A stretch of 64,000 nt of DNA. It comes from DASWIG01 sp036397835. Lineage in GTDB: Bacteria > Acidobacteriota > Thermoanaerobaculia > Multivoradales > J023. The position numbers and the translations under genes were made by a program. Under the pieces are notes generated by a model that did no database searches, was not told the DNA's origin, and worked only from the letters and a program-made list of their open reading frames with translations. Positions 36,201 to 44,729 of the stretch are shown piece after piece; positions within the stretch are counted from its first letter, which is position 1; each line of letters starts with the position of its first letter. The stretch covers positions 1 through 64,000 of the forward strand of contig DASWIG010000794.1 in assembly GCA_036397835.1 (NCBI GenBank), given 5' to 3'.

Positions 36201-39200
36201 TCGGTGGGGAATGGCCACTCCCTTGGGCGTTCCGGTCGAACCGGAAGTGTAGATCACGTAGGCCAGACGATCGCCGCCGGTCGCGATAGCCGGATTCTCT
36301 TCGCTCTTGCGCGCGATCGTCGCCCGGTCGCGGTCGATCAAGACCACCCGCACCGCGCGCCTTGGATGCTCCTGGGGAAGGATCGCGAGGAGGGACTCCT
36401 GCCCCACCACCACCTCCGCGCCCGAGTCCTCGAGCATGAAGGCGAGGCGCTCGGATGGATAGCCCGGATCGAGGGGAACGTAGGCGCCTCCCGCCTTCAG
36501 GATGGCGAGAAGAGCCACCGTCACCGCTGCGGATCGCTCCAGGAACAGGCCAATCCTAACCTCGGGAGCCACCTCCAACTGCCGGAGGTGATGGGCCAGA
36601 CGGTTGGCTCGGCAATTGAGCTCGAGGTAGCTCAATTGCTCTGCGCCGAAGGCCACCGCGATCGCCTCAGGTGCGAGTTTCACCCGCTGCTCAAAGAGCT
36701 GATGGATGCCCAGCTCGGCCGGGTAGAGTGCAACGATGTCGTTCCACTCCCGGAGCAATTGCCCGCGCTCGCAGGCGGCCAAGAGCGGCAGGTGCGCAAC
36801 GGGCTCCTCGGGCCTTTCGACGATTCCCTGCAGCAAGGTCTGGTAGTGCCGCAGCAGGCGAGTAATGGTGGTCGCATCGAAGAGATCACTACTGAACTCG
36901 AACGCCGCCTGAATCTCTTTGGCCCCTTCAATCACTACGAGCGAGAGGTCGAAGGGCACCGCTCGGATCTCGAGCGAGAGCGGGCTCATCCTCAGATCCG
37001 CAGTCGCCCACTGATCCTCCGGCGGCCGGTCGAGCACGAACGTCGCCTGGAATAGGGGCGAGTGGTAGAGGCTTCGCTCCGGCTCCAGCTCCACGACCAG
37101 CTTCTCGAACGGCAGGTTCTGGTGGGAATGGGCATCGAGGGTCACCTCTCGAACCCGCGCCAGCAGGGTACGGGAATCCGGATCTCCGGACAGATCCGTG
37201 CGCATGACCAGGAGGTTCACGAACAATCCGAGCAGTCGCTCCACCTCCAGCCAGTTGCGACCCGCGAGCGCCGTCCCTACGCTGATGTCGTCCTGCCCCG
37301 AATAGCGGGCAAGCAGTGCTTGGTAGGCCGCCAGCAAAGTCATGAACAACGTCGCCTCCCCAGCCTGAGCCAACGCGTTGAGCGACTCCCACAACCTCGC
37401 CGACAGCCCGAGCGACCGGCGTGCGCCGCGATAGCTGCGCGTCATCGTCCGCGGTCGGTCGGTGGGGAGCTCCAAGAGCGGTGGGGCGCCAGCCAGCCGT
37501 TCTCGCCAGTAGGCGAGCTCGGCTTCGACCGTCTTTCCTCTAAGCCAGCGCCGTTGCCAGTGGGCGAAGTCGGCATACTGGATCGTCAGCTCCGGAAGCT
37601 GCGGAGCGCGACCGCGCAGAGCGGCCTCGTAGAGGATTGCCAGCTCGCGGTTCATCAGATTCTCCGACCAGCCGTCGAAAGCGACGTGATGAACCGCTCC
37701 CAGGATCACGTGGTCGGCGCCCCCGAGCCGCGTCACGAGGGTCCGCAGAACCGGACCACGAGCGAGGTCGAAGGGCCGGGACCACTCACGCCACGCCAGC
37801 CGCCGCACTTCGAGGGCGGCCCGAGGCTCCGGGAGCTCCTGGAGATCGACCAATGGCAGCGGCAGCGAGGCGGGCGGGGCGATCTCCTGCTTCGACGTTC
37901 CACCCCGCAACGGGAAGCTGGTGCGCAGCACTTCGTGCCGCTGCACCACCCGATCGAGGCTCGAAGACAGAGCTGCGATCGACAGCGGACCCTCGAAGCG
38001 CACGGCGATGGGCATGTTGTACGAGGGGCTGTCCGGCTCAAGCTGATGAAGGAACCACAGCCGTTCCTGGGCGAAGGAGAGGGGCAGTTGCCGGTCCCTG
38101 GCCACCGGCTCCAAGGCCGGCATCTCGGTGATTTGGGCGACCCGCATCGCCTCCTCGATCCGTGCCGCCAGAGCCGCCACGGTCTGCGCTTCGAACAGCG
38201 TCCGCAGCGGCACCTCCACGCGGAAGGACTGGCGCACCCGGGTCACGACCTTGGTCGCCAGCAGCGAGTGGCCGCCGAGCTCGAAGAAATTGTCGTGGAG
38301 ACGGACCTGAGCGAGCCCGAGCACCTCCCTCCAGATCCTCGCCACGAGCTGCTCGACGGTCGTCGCGGGGACCGCCGGGTCGGCGATGAGGAAGGGCAAG
38401 GTCGGCGGGGCGTGGCGGGCCAGAGCTTTGCGGTCGACCTTCCCGTTGCGCGTCAGCGGCAAGGCGCCGAGGACGACGAAGACTGCCGGCACCATGTACG
38501 CCGGCAAGGATCGTCGCAGGAAACGATGTAGCTCGCCAGGGGGGGGCTCGTGGCCACCGCGGGCGACGACATAGGCGACCAGTTGCTGTCCTCCGGAGCC
38601 ATCGCTCCGGGCCACGACCACCGCACGCTCGACCGCCTCGTGGCGGCCGAGCGCCACCTCGATCTCGCCCAGCTCGATGCGGAAGCCCCGCACCTTGACC
38701 TGGAAGTCGATGCGGCCCAGGAACACCAGGCTGCCGCCCGGGCGGGTGCGCGCCAGGTCGCCGGTGCGGTACAGACGCCCGCCCGCCGCTCCCCGGGCAT
38801 GGGGCACGAAGACCCGGGCCGTGCGAGCCGGCTCGCGCCAGTAGCCTCGGCCGACGCCGATCCCGCCGACGCACAGCTCGCCTGGAACCCCAAGGGGCGT
38901 CGGAGTCAGACGGCGATCCAGCAACTCCAGGCGCAGGTTACGCAGCGGACGGCCGATGGAAATCTGTACGTCGCCGGCGTCCAGGTTGCGGATCACCTGA
39001 TGGCTGACGTCGTCGGAACACTCGGTGGGGCCGTAAGCGTTGAGGAGCGGAATGTTCGGAAAGAGGCTAAGCCACCGGCGGGCGAGATCCTTCGGAAGGG
39101 ACTCCCCGGTGGGAATCATCCAACGGAGAGCCGTGAGCCGTGGGCTCGACGGTCGCCGGTCCGCCACCTCCTCGAGGAGGAAGTGCAGTAGCGACGGCAC

Positions 39201-42200
39201 GGTTTCGAAAACGGTCGCCCGGCTGCGATCGACCTCGGCGAGCATCCGTTCGGGATCGTGGGCTATCTCGTCAGAAACGACCTCCACGCGACCGCCGACC
39301 AAGAGGACGGCCAGGAACTGCCAGATCGATATGTCGAAGCACTGGGAAGCGGTCTGAATCACCACGTCGTCGGCACCGAGATCGAGCTCCTCGACCTTGG
39401 CGCGGAGATGATTGACCATCCCGCGGAGAGTCACCATCGCACCTTTCGGCACTCCGGTCGATCCGGAGGTGTAGATCACATAGGCGAGCTGATCCCCAGA
39501 GCTCGGTATCGGGAGCTCTGCCCCTGACGGGTCCGAGAGGTCCTCGATCCGCAAGAGCCGTGGCCGCCGCATTTCGGGCAGCCTCGCGATGGCCTCGGCC
39601 ACGATCGCTTCGAGCGGATCACCGACGAGCACCATGGGAGCTGCGCTGCGGTCGAGAATCTGACCGATTCGGGCGCTCGGATGGAGGGGATCGAGAGGAA
39701 GATAGGTGCCGCCGGCCTTGAAGATCGCGAGCATCGCCGCCAGCAGATCCACCCCTCGCTCGGCGAGGATCGCCACCACCGTCTCCCGGCCGGTCCCGAG
39801 GCAGGCGAGGGCCTGCGCCATTCGGCTTGCCCGCCGGTCGAGCGCGCCGTAGCTCAGCCACACCCCATCGCAGACCGCCGCCATCGCCTCCGGGCTGCGC
39901 TCCACCTGGACCTCGAGGAGGTGGGCGACGCTCTCCACCGGCGCCTCCGTCCGTGTGTCGCTCCACTCCACCAGCAACTGGTGCCGTTCGCCCGTCCCCA
40001 GAAACGCCAGCCGAGCAAGGCGCTCCTCAGCACGGTCCGTCACCGCCCGCAGCAGCAGCCGATAATGATGGATGAGCCGCTCGACGGTGGCGGCGTCGAA
40101 GAGATCGGTGCTGTACTCCATCATGCCGAAGATCCCGCCCTCATGGATCTCCATGAGCTCGACGGAAAGGTCGAACTTCGCCGTCGTGGTCGCGACCTCG
40201 ATCGGGGTCATCGTCAGGCCCGGAATCGGCCAGGCCCACTGCGGCGCGTTCTGCAGCGAGAAAAGCACCTGGAACAGCGGCGTGTAGGAGAGGCTGCGCT
40301 CCGGCTCCAGCTCCTCGACCAGCTTCTCGAACGGCATGTCCTGGTGGGCGTAGGCCCCCAAGGTGATCTCCCGCACTCGTTCCACCAAGTCCAAGAACCC
40401 CGGATCTCCGGAGAGGTCCGTACGCAGGACCAGGGTGTTGACGAAGAACCCGATCAGATCCTCGATCTCCAGCCGGTTGCGCCCCGCGATCGAGGTGCCG
40501 ACGCTGACGTCGTCGCGTCCGGTGTAGCGACCGAGGAGGGTCTGAAACCCCGCCAGCAGAGTCATGAAGAGCGTCGCCCCCCGCTGGCGGCCAATAGCCT
40601 CGAGCGCCTGGCACTGGCTCTCCTCCAGCCGGAACGAGCGGATCGCACCGCGGAACGTCTGCCCGGCGGGCCGCGGCCGATCGCTGGGAAGCTCGAGCAG
40701 CGGCGGCGCACCGGAAAGCCGCTCCCGCCAATGGGCGATCTCGGCCGCGAGCACCTCACCGGAGAGCCACTGGCGCTGCCAGGCCGCGAAGTCCGCGTAG
40801 GCGACCGCGGGCGTCCGCAGGGGCGATGAGCTCCCGCCGTGGAAGGCGTGGTAGACGGCGGCAACCTGCTGGGTGAGGATTCCCATCGACCAGCCGTCGC
40901 TGACGATGTGGTGCATGGTCAGCATCAGAGCGTGATCCTGGTCCGCGAGCCGAATCAGGCTGGCTCGCAGCATCGGGCCGCAGGCGAGAGCGAATGGCCG
41001 CCCGGTCTCGGTCTGCACCAGGCGTCCGAGCACGCGGTCACGCACCTGCTCGCCGAGCCCGCCTAGATCCACCAGCGGCATCGGCACCAAAGCCGGCGGG
41101 GCGATCACCTGCAGCGGTTCCCCTCCCGGGGAAACGGCGAAGGTGGTGCGCAGCACCTCGTGGCGCCGTACGACCTCGTTGAGACTGCGCTCCAAGGTGA
41201 CCAGCTCGAGCGGTCCCTCGATGCGAACCGCGAAGGGGACGTTGTAGAGCGGGCTGTCCGGCTCGAGCTGGTCGAGAAACCACAGCCGCTCCTGCGCGAA
41301 CGACAGCGGCAGCCCCTTCGCGGCCCGGGCCTCGGGAGGCAACGGCTCCAGAGGCGGCGCCTCCCAGCCCCGGGCCGCCCTTAGCTCCCGCTCGCACGTC
41401 GCAGCCAGATCCGCCACCGTCGGCTCCTCGAACAAGACCCGCAACGGCAGCTCGAGCGAGAAGGCCTGTCGCACCCGTGAGACGAGCCGAGTAGCCATCA
41501 GCGAGTGGCCGCCCAGCTCGAAGAAGTCCTCGTGGATGCCCACCCGTTCGAGGCCAAAGACCTCGGCCCAGATCGACGCCAGGATTTCTTCGATGGGGGT
41601 GCGGGGCTCGTCGAGAGCCACATCGTTTTCCCTGAGCCGGTTCCAGTCCGGCACCGGCAACGCGTCCCGGTCGATCTTGCCGTGGTGCGTCAGCGGCAGA
41701 TCATCGAGAATCACGAAGGCCGCAGGTACCATGTACTCCGGTAGCTTGTCGGCGAGAAACCTCTTGAGCTCGCGACCGTCAGTCAGATCGCCGTCGGCGG
41801 GCACGACGTAGGCCACCAGGCGTTTGTCGCCCAGCCCTTCCTGGCGCGCCAGCACCACGACTTTCTGCACCGCGGCGTGCTGGCTCAGCACCACCTCGAT
41901 CTCTCGCAGCTCGATGCGGAAGCCGCGCACCTTGATTTGGGTATCGGCGCGCCCCAAGAACTCGAGCTCGCCGCCTGACAGCCAGCGCGCGTGATCGCCG
42001 GTCCGGTACAGACGCTCCCCGCCACACCGGCTGAGGGGACTGGGGACGAACGCTTCCGCTGTCGGTTTCGGCCGGTCCGCGTAACCGCGCGCAACGCCGC
42101 TGCCGGCTCCGTACAGCATGCCCGCCACCCCCATAGGCACCGGCTTCATCCGCCGGTCCAGCACGAAGACCTGGGTGTCGGCGATCGGCGGCCCGATCGG

Positions 42201-44729
42201 AATCGACCGCCCCGGCTCCGGCGCCGCCGCCATTCCCTGCATCCGGCGGCAGCAAGTAAAGCCCCCGTTCTCGGTCGGCCCGTAGCCGTTGACCATCACC
42301 GTTTCCGAGAACTCCGCGAGCACCCGCCGCACGTGCGTCGGCGAGAGCACGTCGCCACCGGAGAGCACCTGCCGCACCGGTCGCAGCGCCCGCAAATTCC
42401 ATTCCACCATTTGGTGGAACAGTCCTGCGGTCAGCCACAACAGACTCACCCGGTAACGGGCGACGGCGTCCGCCAGCTCCTCCAGGGAGGGGGCTTGCGG
42501 CGGGAGGACGACCAGGCGACCGCCGTGGATGAGCGCTCCCCAGATCTCCAGCGTCGATGCGTCGAACGACAGCGGCGCGGCCTGCAGCAGCACCTGGTCC
42601 GCGCCGAGATCGGCGTAGTCCACCTCGCGCAGCAAGCGCACGATGTTGCGATGAGTGTTCGCCACACCCTTCGGCAGTCCCGTCGATCCAGAGGTGTACA
42701 TGACGTAGATCACGTTGTCGGGCCAAACTGCGACAACCGGGTTGTCCTCTCGCTCCACGATCGGCTCGCGGTCGAGACAGACGATTTGGGACTGGAGCTG
42801 CGAGAACAGCTCTACCCACCGCTGGTGGGTCAACACCACCGGCACCCGTGAGCTTTCCATCATGTAAGTGAGGCGATTCTGGGGAAGGGAGGGGTCGAGA
42901 GGGACGTGCGCCGCTCCCGCCTTGTGGATGCCCATGAGTCCCACGAGCATGTCCAGAGACCGCTCGATGCTGATTCCCACCTTCGCGTCCGGCCCCACGC
43001 CGACGGCGGCGAGGCGATGAGCCAGACTGTTCGCCCGCCGGTTAAGCTCTCCGTAGCTGAGGTGTTCCTCGCCGAAGAGCGCAGCGATCGTCTCGGGCCG
43101 GCGCGCGGTCTGCTCCTCGAAGAGCTGGTGGATGCAAAGCTCGTCGCGGTGGCGGCTCGCGGTGTCGTTCCACTCGAGAAGAAGCTGCTGTACTTGTTCC
43201 GCAGTGAGGAGCCTGAGCTCGGAGAGGCGGGTCTCGGGATTCTCGGCGGCCCCCGCGAGCAGGCTCCGGTAGTACCCCAGAAACCGCCGCATGGTGGTTG
43301 CGTCAAAAAGATCGGTATTGTACTCGAAGACTGCCGTCAGACCGTCTGGGACGTCCGCGAGATGGAGCTGGAGGTCGTACTTGGCAGCGCCGTTGTGAAG
43401 CTCTTCCGCAACGACCTTCAGGCTGCGCGCCTCCGGGATCTCGCGAGGGAAATTGTGCATGGAAAAAACGGCCTGGAAGATCGGCGAATAGCTCAACGAG
43501 CGCTCCGGTTGAAGCTCCTCGACCAGCTTCTCGAACGGCATGTCCTGGTGTTGGATCGCGCCCGCTACCACTCCCTGGACTCGCCGCAGCAGCTCCCCGA
43601 CGCTGGGATCCGCCGAGAGATCCGTACGCAGCACCAGGGAATTGGCGAAGAAGCCAATGAGCTCCTCGATTTGAGGCCAGTTGCGGTAGGCCATCGGTGT
43701 GCCGACGAGCACGTCCTCCTGGCCGCTTATGCGGCTGAGCAAGGCTTTATACGCCGCCACCAGGGTGACGAAAAGCGTCACGCGCTGCCGCTGGCTGACC
43801 GAGCGCACGGCGTCGCGGAGCTCCTTGGGGACGTTCAGGAAGGCGGTGGCGCAGGGATAGGTCTGTACTGCCGGCCGCGGGCGGTCGGTGGGCAGCTCCA
43901 GGATCGGCGGGCTCCCCGCGAGCTGCTCCTTCCAGTAGTCGAGCTGATCCTCGAGAGCCTCGCCTTGGAGCCACTGCTGCTGCCAGCGGGTGAAGTCCAC
44001 GTACTGCAGTGACGGCTCGGGGAGCGGGCAAGGCTCGCCGCGAGAAAACGCTTCGTAAATCGTCACGATCTCGCGCACCAGAATCACCATCGACCAGGCG
44101 TCGGCGAGAATGTGATGCACGGTGACCGGCATACGGTGCTCGGCGGAGCCGGTTCGCAGCAGCAGGGCCCTCACCAGGGGACCCCGCATCAGGTCGAAAG
44201 GCCGCACCGCCTGGGCGGCGGTCAGCCTCTCGGCTTCTGCCCGGCGCCGCTCAGAGTCAAGACGCTGCAGATCGACCATCGCCAAGGGCAACCTGAGGCA
44301 AGGCGCCACCACCTGAACTGCCTGCCCATCCACGGTGGCGAAGGAGGTCCGCAGCGCCGCGTGCCGCCGTATCACCTCATTCAGGCTGGCCGCGAGCGCC
44401 CCAGGATCGAGAGGATTGCTCAGGACCAGCACCTTGGAGTTGTTGTAGGCAGGGTTGTGTGGCTCCAATTGGTAGAGGAACCACAGACGGATCTGCTGAA
44501 AAGCGAGGGGCGGAGGTCCGTCCCCCGACTGGACCACCAGCGGCGGCGGAGTCTTAGCCCTCTCCCGCGGGGCGAGGAAAGCGAGGATCTCGGCCTTGCG
44601 CACGCCGAGCTCGGAGCGCAGATTCCCGGTCAACACCCCCTTGGGCGCCTCGAGGCGCAGCCGGTCGCCACGGACCGAGATCTCGACGCCCAGATCCCAC
44701 AAGTGCTCGATGAACGTCGCCGTGTTCAA
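30246..44729 (-). CDS. NRPS: docking-(C-A-T)x4-C
   Basis: This 4827-residue synthetase begins with a TubC-type docking domain (about 1-60). Four C-A-T modules and a terminal C follow. Histidine motifs of C1-C5 lie near residues 206, 1275, 2350, 3420 and 4502, and carrier serines near 1075, 2154, 3221 and 4306. Specificity residues I read are A1 DALWLGGGFK (Val-like), A2 DIWEITADDK (unassigned), A3 DAFFLGVTFK (probably aliphatic) and A4 DFWNIGMVHK, the classic Thr code. No E domains are present. The C-terminus is acidic, ending DESEEFDFEL. The start overlaps the upstream stop (ATGA), and the next synthetase starts 23 bases downstream. Only A4 is assigned with confidence. Confidence 0.92.
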   Translation of the reverse strand: MNTATFIEHLWDLGVEISVRGDRLRLEAPKGVLTGNLRSELGVRKAEILAFLAPRERAKTPPPLVVQSGDGPPPLAFQQIRLWFLYQLEPHNPAYNNSKVLVLSNPLDPGALAASLNEVIRRHAALRTSFATVDGQAVQVVAPCLRLPLAMVDLQRLDSERRRAEAERLTAAQAVRPFDLMRGPLVRALLLRTGSAEHRMPVTVHHILADAWSMVILVREIVTIYEAFSRGEPCPLPEPSLQYVDFTRWQQQWLQGEALEDQLDYWKEQLAGSPPILELPTDRPRPAVQTYPCATAFLNVPKELRDAVRSVSQRQRVTLFVTLVAAYKALLSRISGQEDVLVGTPMAYRNWPQIEELIGFFANSLVLRTDLSADPSVGELLRRVQGVVAGAIQHQDMPFEKLVEELQPERSLSYSPIFQAVFSMHNFPREIPEARSLKVVAEELHNGAAKYDLQLHLADVPDGLTAVFEYNTDLFDATTMRRFLGYYRSLLAGAAENPETRLSELRLLTAEQVQQLLLEWNDTASRHRDELCIHQLFEEQTARRPETIAALFGEEHLSYGELNRRANSLAHRLAAVGVGPDAKVGISIERSLDMLVGLMGIHKAGAAHVPLDPSLPQNRLTYMMESSRVPVVLTHQRWVELFSQLQSQIVCLDREPIVEREDNPVVAVWPDNVIYVMYTSGSTGLPKGVANTHRNIVRLLREVDYADLGADQVLLQAAPLSFDASTLEIWGALIHGGRLVVLPPQAPSLEELADAVARYRVSLLWLTAGLFHQMVEWNLRALRPVRQVLSGGDVLSPTHVRRVLAEFSETVMVNGYGPTENGGFTCCRRMQGMAAAPEPGRSIPIGPPIADTQVFVLDRRMKPVPMGVAGMLYGAGSGVARGYADRPKPTAEAFVPSPLSRCGGERLYRTGDHARWLSGGELEFLGRADTQIKVRGFRIELREIEVVLSQHAAVQKVVVLARQEGLGDKRLVAYVVPADGDLTDGRELKRFLADKLPEYMVPAAFVILDDLPLTHHGKIDRDALPVPDWNRLRENDVALDEPRTPIEEILASIWAEVFGLERVGIHEDFFELGGHSLMATRLVSRVRQAFSLELPLRVLFEEPTVADLAATCERELRAARGWEAPPLEPLPPEARAAKGLPLSFAQERLWFLDQLEPDSPLYNVPFAVRIEGPLELVTLERSLNEVVRRHEVLRTTFAVSPGGEPLQVIAPPALVPMPLVDLGGLGEQVRDRVLGRLVQTETGRPFALACGPMLRASLIRLADQDHALMLTMHHIVSDGWSMGILTQQVAAVYHAFHGGSSSPLRTPAVAYADFAAWQRQWLSGEVLAAEIAHWRERLSGAPPLLELPSDRPRPAGQTFRGAIRSFRLEESQCQALEAIGRQRGATLFMTLLAGFQTLLGRYTGRDDVSVGTSIAGRNRLEIEDLIGFFVNTLVLRTDLSGDPGFLDLVERVREITLGAYAHQDMPFEKLVEELEPERSLSYTPLFQVLFSLQNAPQWAWPIPGLTMTPIEVATTTAKFDLSVELMEIHEGGIFGMMEYSTDLFDAATVERLIHHYRLLLRAVTDRAEERLARLAFLGTGERHQLLVEWSDTRTEAPVESVAHLLEVQVERSPEAMAAVCDGVWLSYGALDRRASRMAQALACLGTGRETVVAILAERGVDLLAAMLAIFKAGGTYLPLDPLHPSARIGQILDRSAAPMVLVGDPLEAIVAEAIARLPEMRRPRLLRIEDLSDPSGAELPIPSSGDQLAYVIYTSGSTGVPKGAMVTLRGMVNHLRAKVEELDLGADDVVIQTASQCFDISIWQFLAVLLVGGRVEVVSDEIAHDPERMLAEVDRSRATVFETVPSLLHFLLEEVADRRPSSPRLTALRWMIPTGESLPKDLARRWLSLFPNIPLLNAYGPTECSDDVSHQVIRNLDAGDVQISIGRPLRNLRLELLDRRLTPTPLGVPGELCVGGIGVGRGYWREPARTARVFVPHARGAAGGRLYRTGDLARTRPGGSLVFLGRIDFQVKVRGFRIELGEIEVALGRHEAVERAVVVARSDGSGGQQLVAYVVARGGHEPPPGELHRFLRRSLPAYMVPAVFVVLGALPLTRNGKVDRKALARHAPPTLPFLIADPAVPATTVEQLVARIWREVLGLAQVRLHDNFFELGGHSLLATKVVTRVRQSFRVEVPLRTLFEAQTVAALAARIEEAMRVAQITEMPALEPVARDRQLPLSFAQERLWFLHQLEPDSPSYNMPIAVRFEGPLSIAALSSSLDRVVQRHEVLRTSFPLRGGTSKQEIAPPASLPLPLVDLQELPEPRAALEVRRLAWREWSRPFDLARGPVLRTLVTRLGGADHVILGAVHHVAFDGWSENLMNRELAILYEAALRGRAPQLPELTIQYADFAHWQRRWLRGKTVEAELAYWRERLAGAPPLLELPTDRPRTMTRSYRGARRSLGLSARLWESLNALAQAGEATLFMTLLAAYQALLARYSGQDDISVGTALAGRNWLEVERLLGLFVNLLVMRTDLSGDPDSRTLLARVREVTLDAHSHQNLPFEKLVVELEPERSLYHSPLFQATFVLDRPPEDQWATADLRMSPLSLEIRAVPFDLSLVVIEGAKEIQAAFEFSSDLFDATTITRLLRHYQTLLQGIVERPEEPVAHLPLLAACERGQLLREWNDIVALYPAELGIHQLFEQRVKLAPEAIAVAFGAEQLSYLELNCRANRLAHHLRQLEVAPEVRIGLFLERSAAVTVALLAILKAGGAYVPLDPGYPSERLAFMLEDSGAEVVVGQESLLAILPQEHPRRAVRVVLIDRDRATIARKSEENPAIATGGDRLAYVIYTSGSTGTPKGVAIPHRGVVRLVMNTDYIHLGAEDGVAQASTTSFDAATFEIWGALLHGARLAVISREAVLAPGELVAEIRRQRISTMFLTTALFNQLSQEDDAAFALQEHLLFGGEAVDPSRVRAVLAGDPPLRLLHVYGPTESTTFTTWHRTVHVNSDSRTVPIGRPIANTEVYVLDRRVEPVPLGVVGQVSIGGDGLARGYHNRSALTAEVFTPHPFGSRPGDRLYRTGDKMRSRADGAIEFVGRVDHQVKVRGFRIELGEIEAALGNAPGVREAVVVVREEGPESKRSGEKRLVAYVVPAPGASQDAETLRSALETFLPKYMVPSAFVWLEALPLNPNGKVDREALPDFESAADETGHVAPRTPEEELLAGIMAEVLGVERVGVEDDFFDLGGHSLLATQLITRVRQVFAVEIPLYEVFEEPTVAHLADSVSALRHAGKGLELPPMNRVSRHQPLPLSFAQQRLWFLDQLEPNNPAYNIPVSLRAKGRVEPLVLAAAFSEVVRRHEVLRTRFSWFLGETVQEADPPEPLDLSLVDLSTLPPRAREAEGLRLAAADVRHPFDLVMGPLLRTTLVRLAPAEHLLLVNMHHIVSDGWSMGVLTREIATLYSAFIAGRPSPLPELEIQYADFAVWQRGWLREEALEAQLAYWRERLEGAPPLLRLPIDRPRPAVMSYRGEVRFFKLPAQLWGLLGAVARSEGATLFMTLLAAFQVLLSRYSGQTDVSTGTPIAGRNRREIEDLIGFFVNTLVIRSDLAGDPQFSTLVRRVRETTLGGYAHQDLPFEKLVEELEPERDLSYSPLFQVMFVFQNAPQGAVEIPGLAMSPLEIDNATTQFDLTLSLWEAPEGVTAGLEFNTDLFDGTTVGRLQGHFEALLGAMGSTPGQRITELPLLTSAQRCQLQVEWGARTDAPAASLPALFAAQVERTPEAVGVNQGTLQLTYGELDRRSERLARLLRSLGAGPERLVALMLDRSLEMVVAILGVLKAGSAYLPLDPSHPAERLAFTLEDAGAEILLTCERQMGGVPTAYRVAGHPVLCLDRDWPQIGAGPTSELGTWPHSDQAAYVIYTSGSTGRPKGTAVTHRNVTRLLAAAERVPDSVHLRFDGRDVWTLFHSYAFDFSVWELWGALAYGGRLVVVPYHVSRRAPEEFLALLVQERVTVLNQTPSAFRQLVVIEEQATRAMGSSELPLRLVIFGGEALEPSILAPWFRRHGDRRPQMVNMFGITETTVHVTYRLLSRSDPAKAGSSPIGVALSDLGIYLLERRLKPVPIGVPGEIFVAGAGLARGYLRRPALTAERFVPDPFSEESGARLYRTGDLARRRANGELDFLGRIDHQIQLRGFRVELGEIGAVLNEHPEVREAVVLALADQAGEKRLVAYVVPEAVRDGLVPDLRSFLSDRLPDHMVPATFVPLDAFPLTPQGKLDRLALPAPDTSRPELRSEFVAPRNEREEILTEIWTELLGLERVGRNDNFFELGGQSLLATQVIFRLQQAFGVELALRAVFQAPTVAGLAARVEEAMQAAPTLGAPPPLEPAPRDGDLPLSFAQQRLWFHHQLAPEAAIYNLPTAVRLKGQLHVAALKGSLNGVFARHEALRTTFPEMDIGPVQQIAAELELELPLIDLRQLPSAARQSETSRLTILESRRLFDLEKGPLLRSTLLWLDTEEHVLLLIMHHIVTDGWSNGIFVGEMAELYRAFVERRAPQLAPLPIQYADYAVWQRRWLSGAILERQLAYWKTKLGGLPTLKLPTDRPRPVVKSWRGSAEPTGVSRALTEGLRQLSLQEGTTLFTTLLASFYTLLYRYTGQEDLVVGTAVANRNRSEVEGLIGFFVNTLALRTDLSGNPSFRELISRVREVAFEAYSYEDLPFDKVVQELQPDRTVQDAQIFRAAFGLQDVAAEALELPGLHLEPVEEAHSGTSRFDLAFSMVEIEGGLAGVMEYDTELFDRATIAQMLAHYLTILKEVRGNPEWRILDIPLGSGEAEGRSSSADVKDESEEFDFEL

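Noticed and set aside
30246..44729. Epimerization or methylation domains in the NRPSs
   Set aside because: I looked for E-domain motifs and in-line N-methyltransferase insertions between A8 and A9 and found none; all modules are plain C-A-T.
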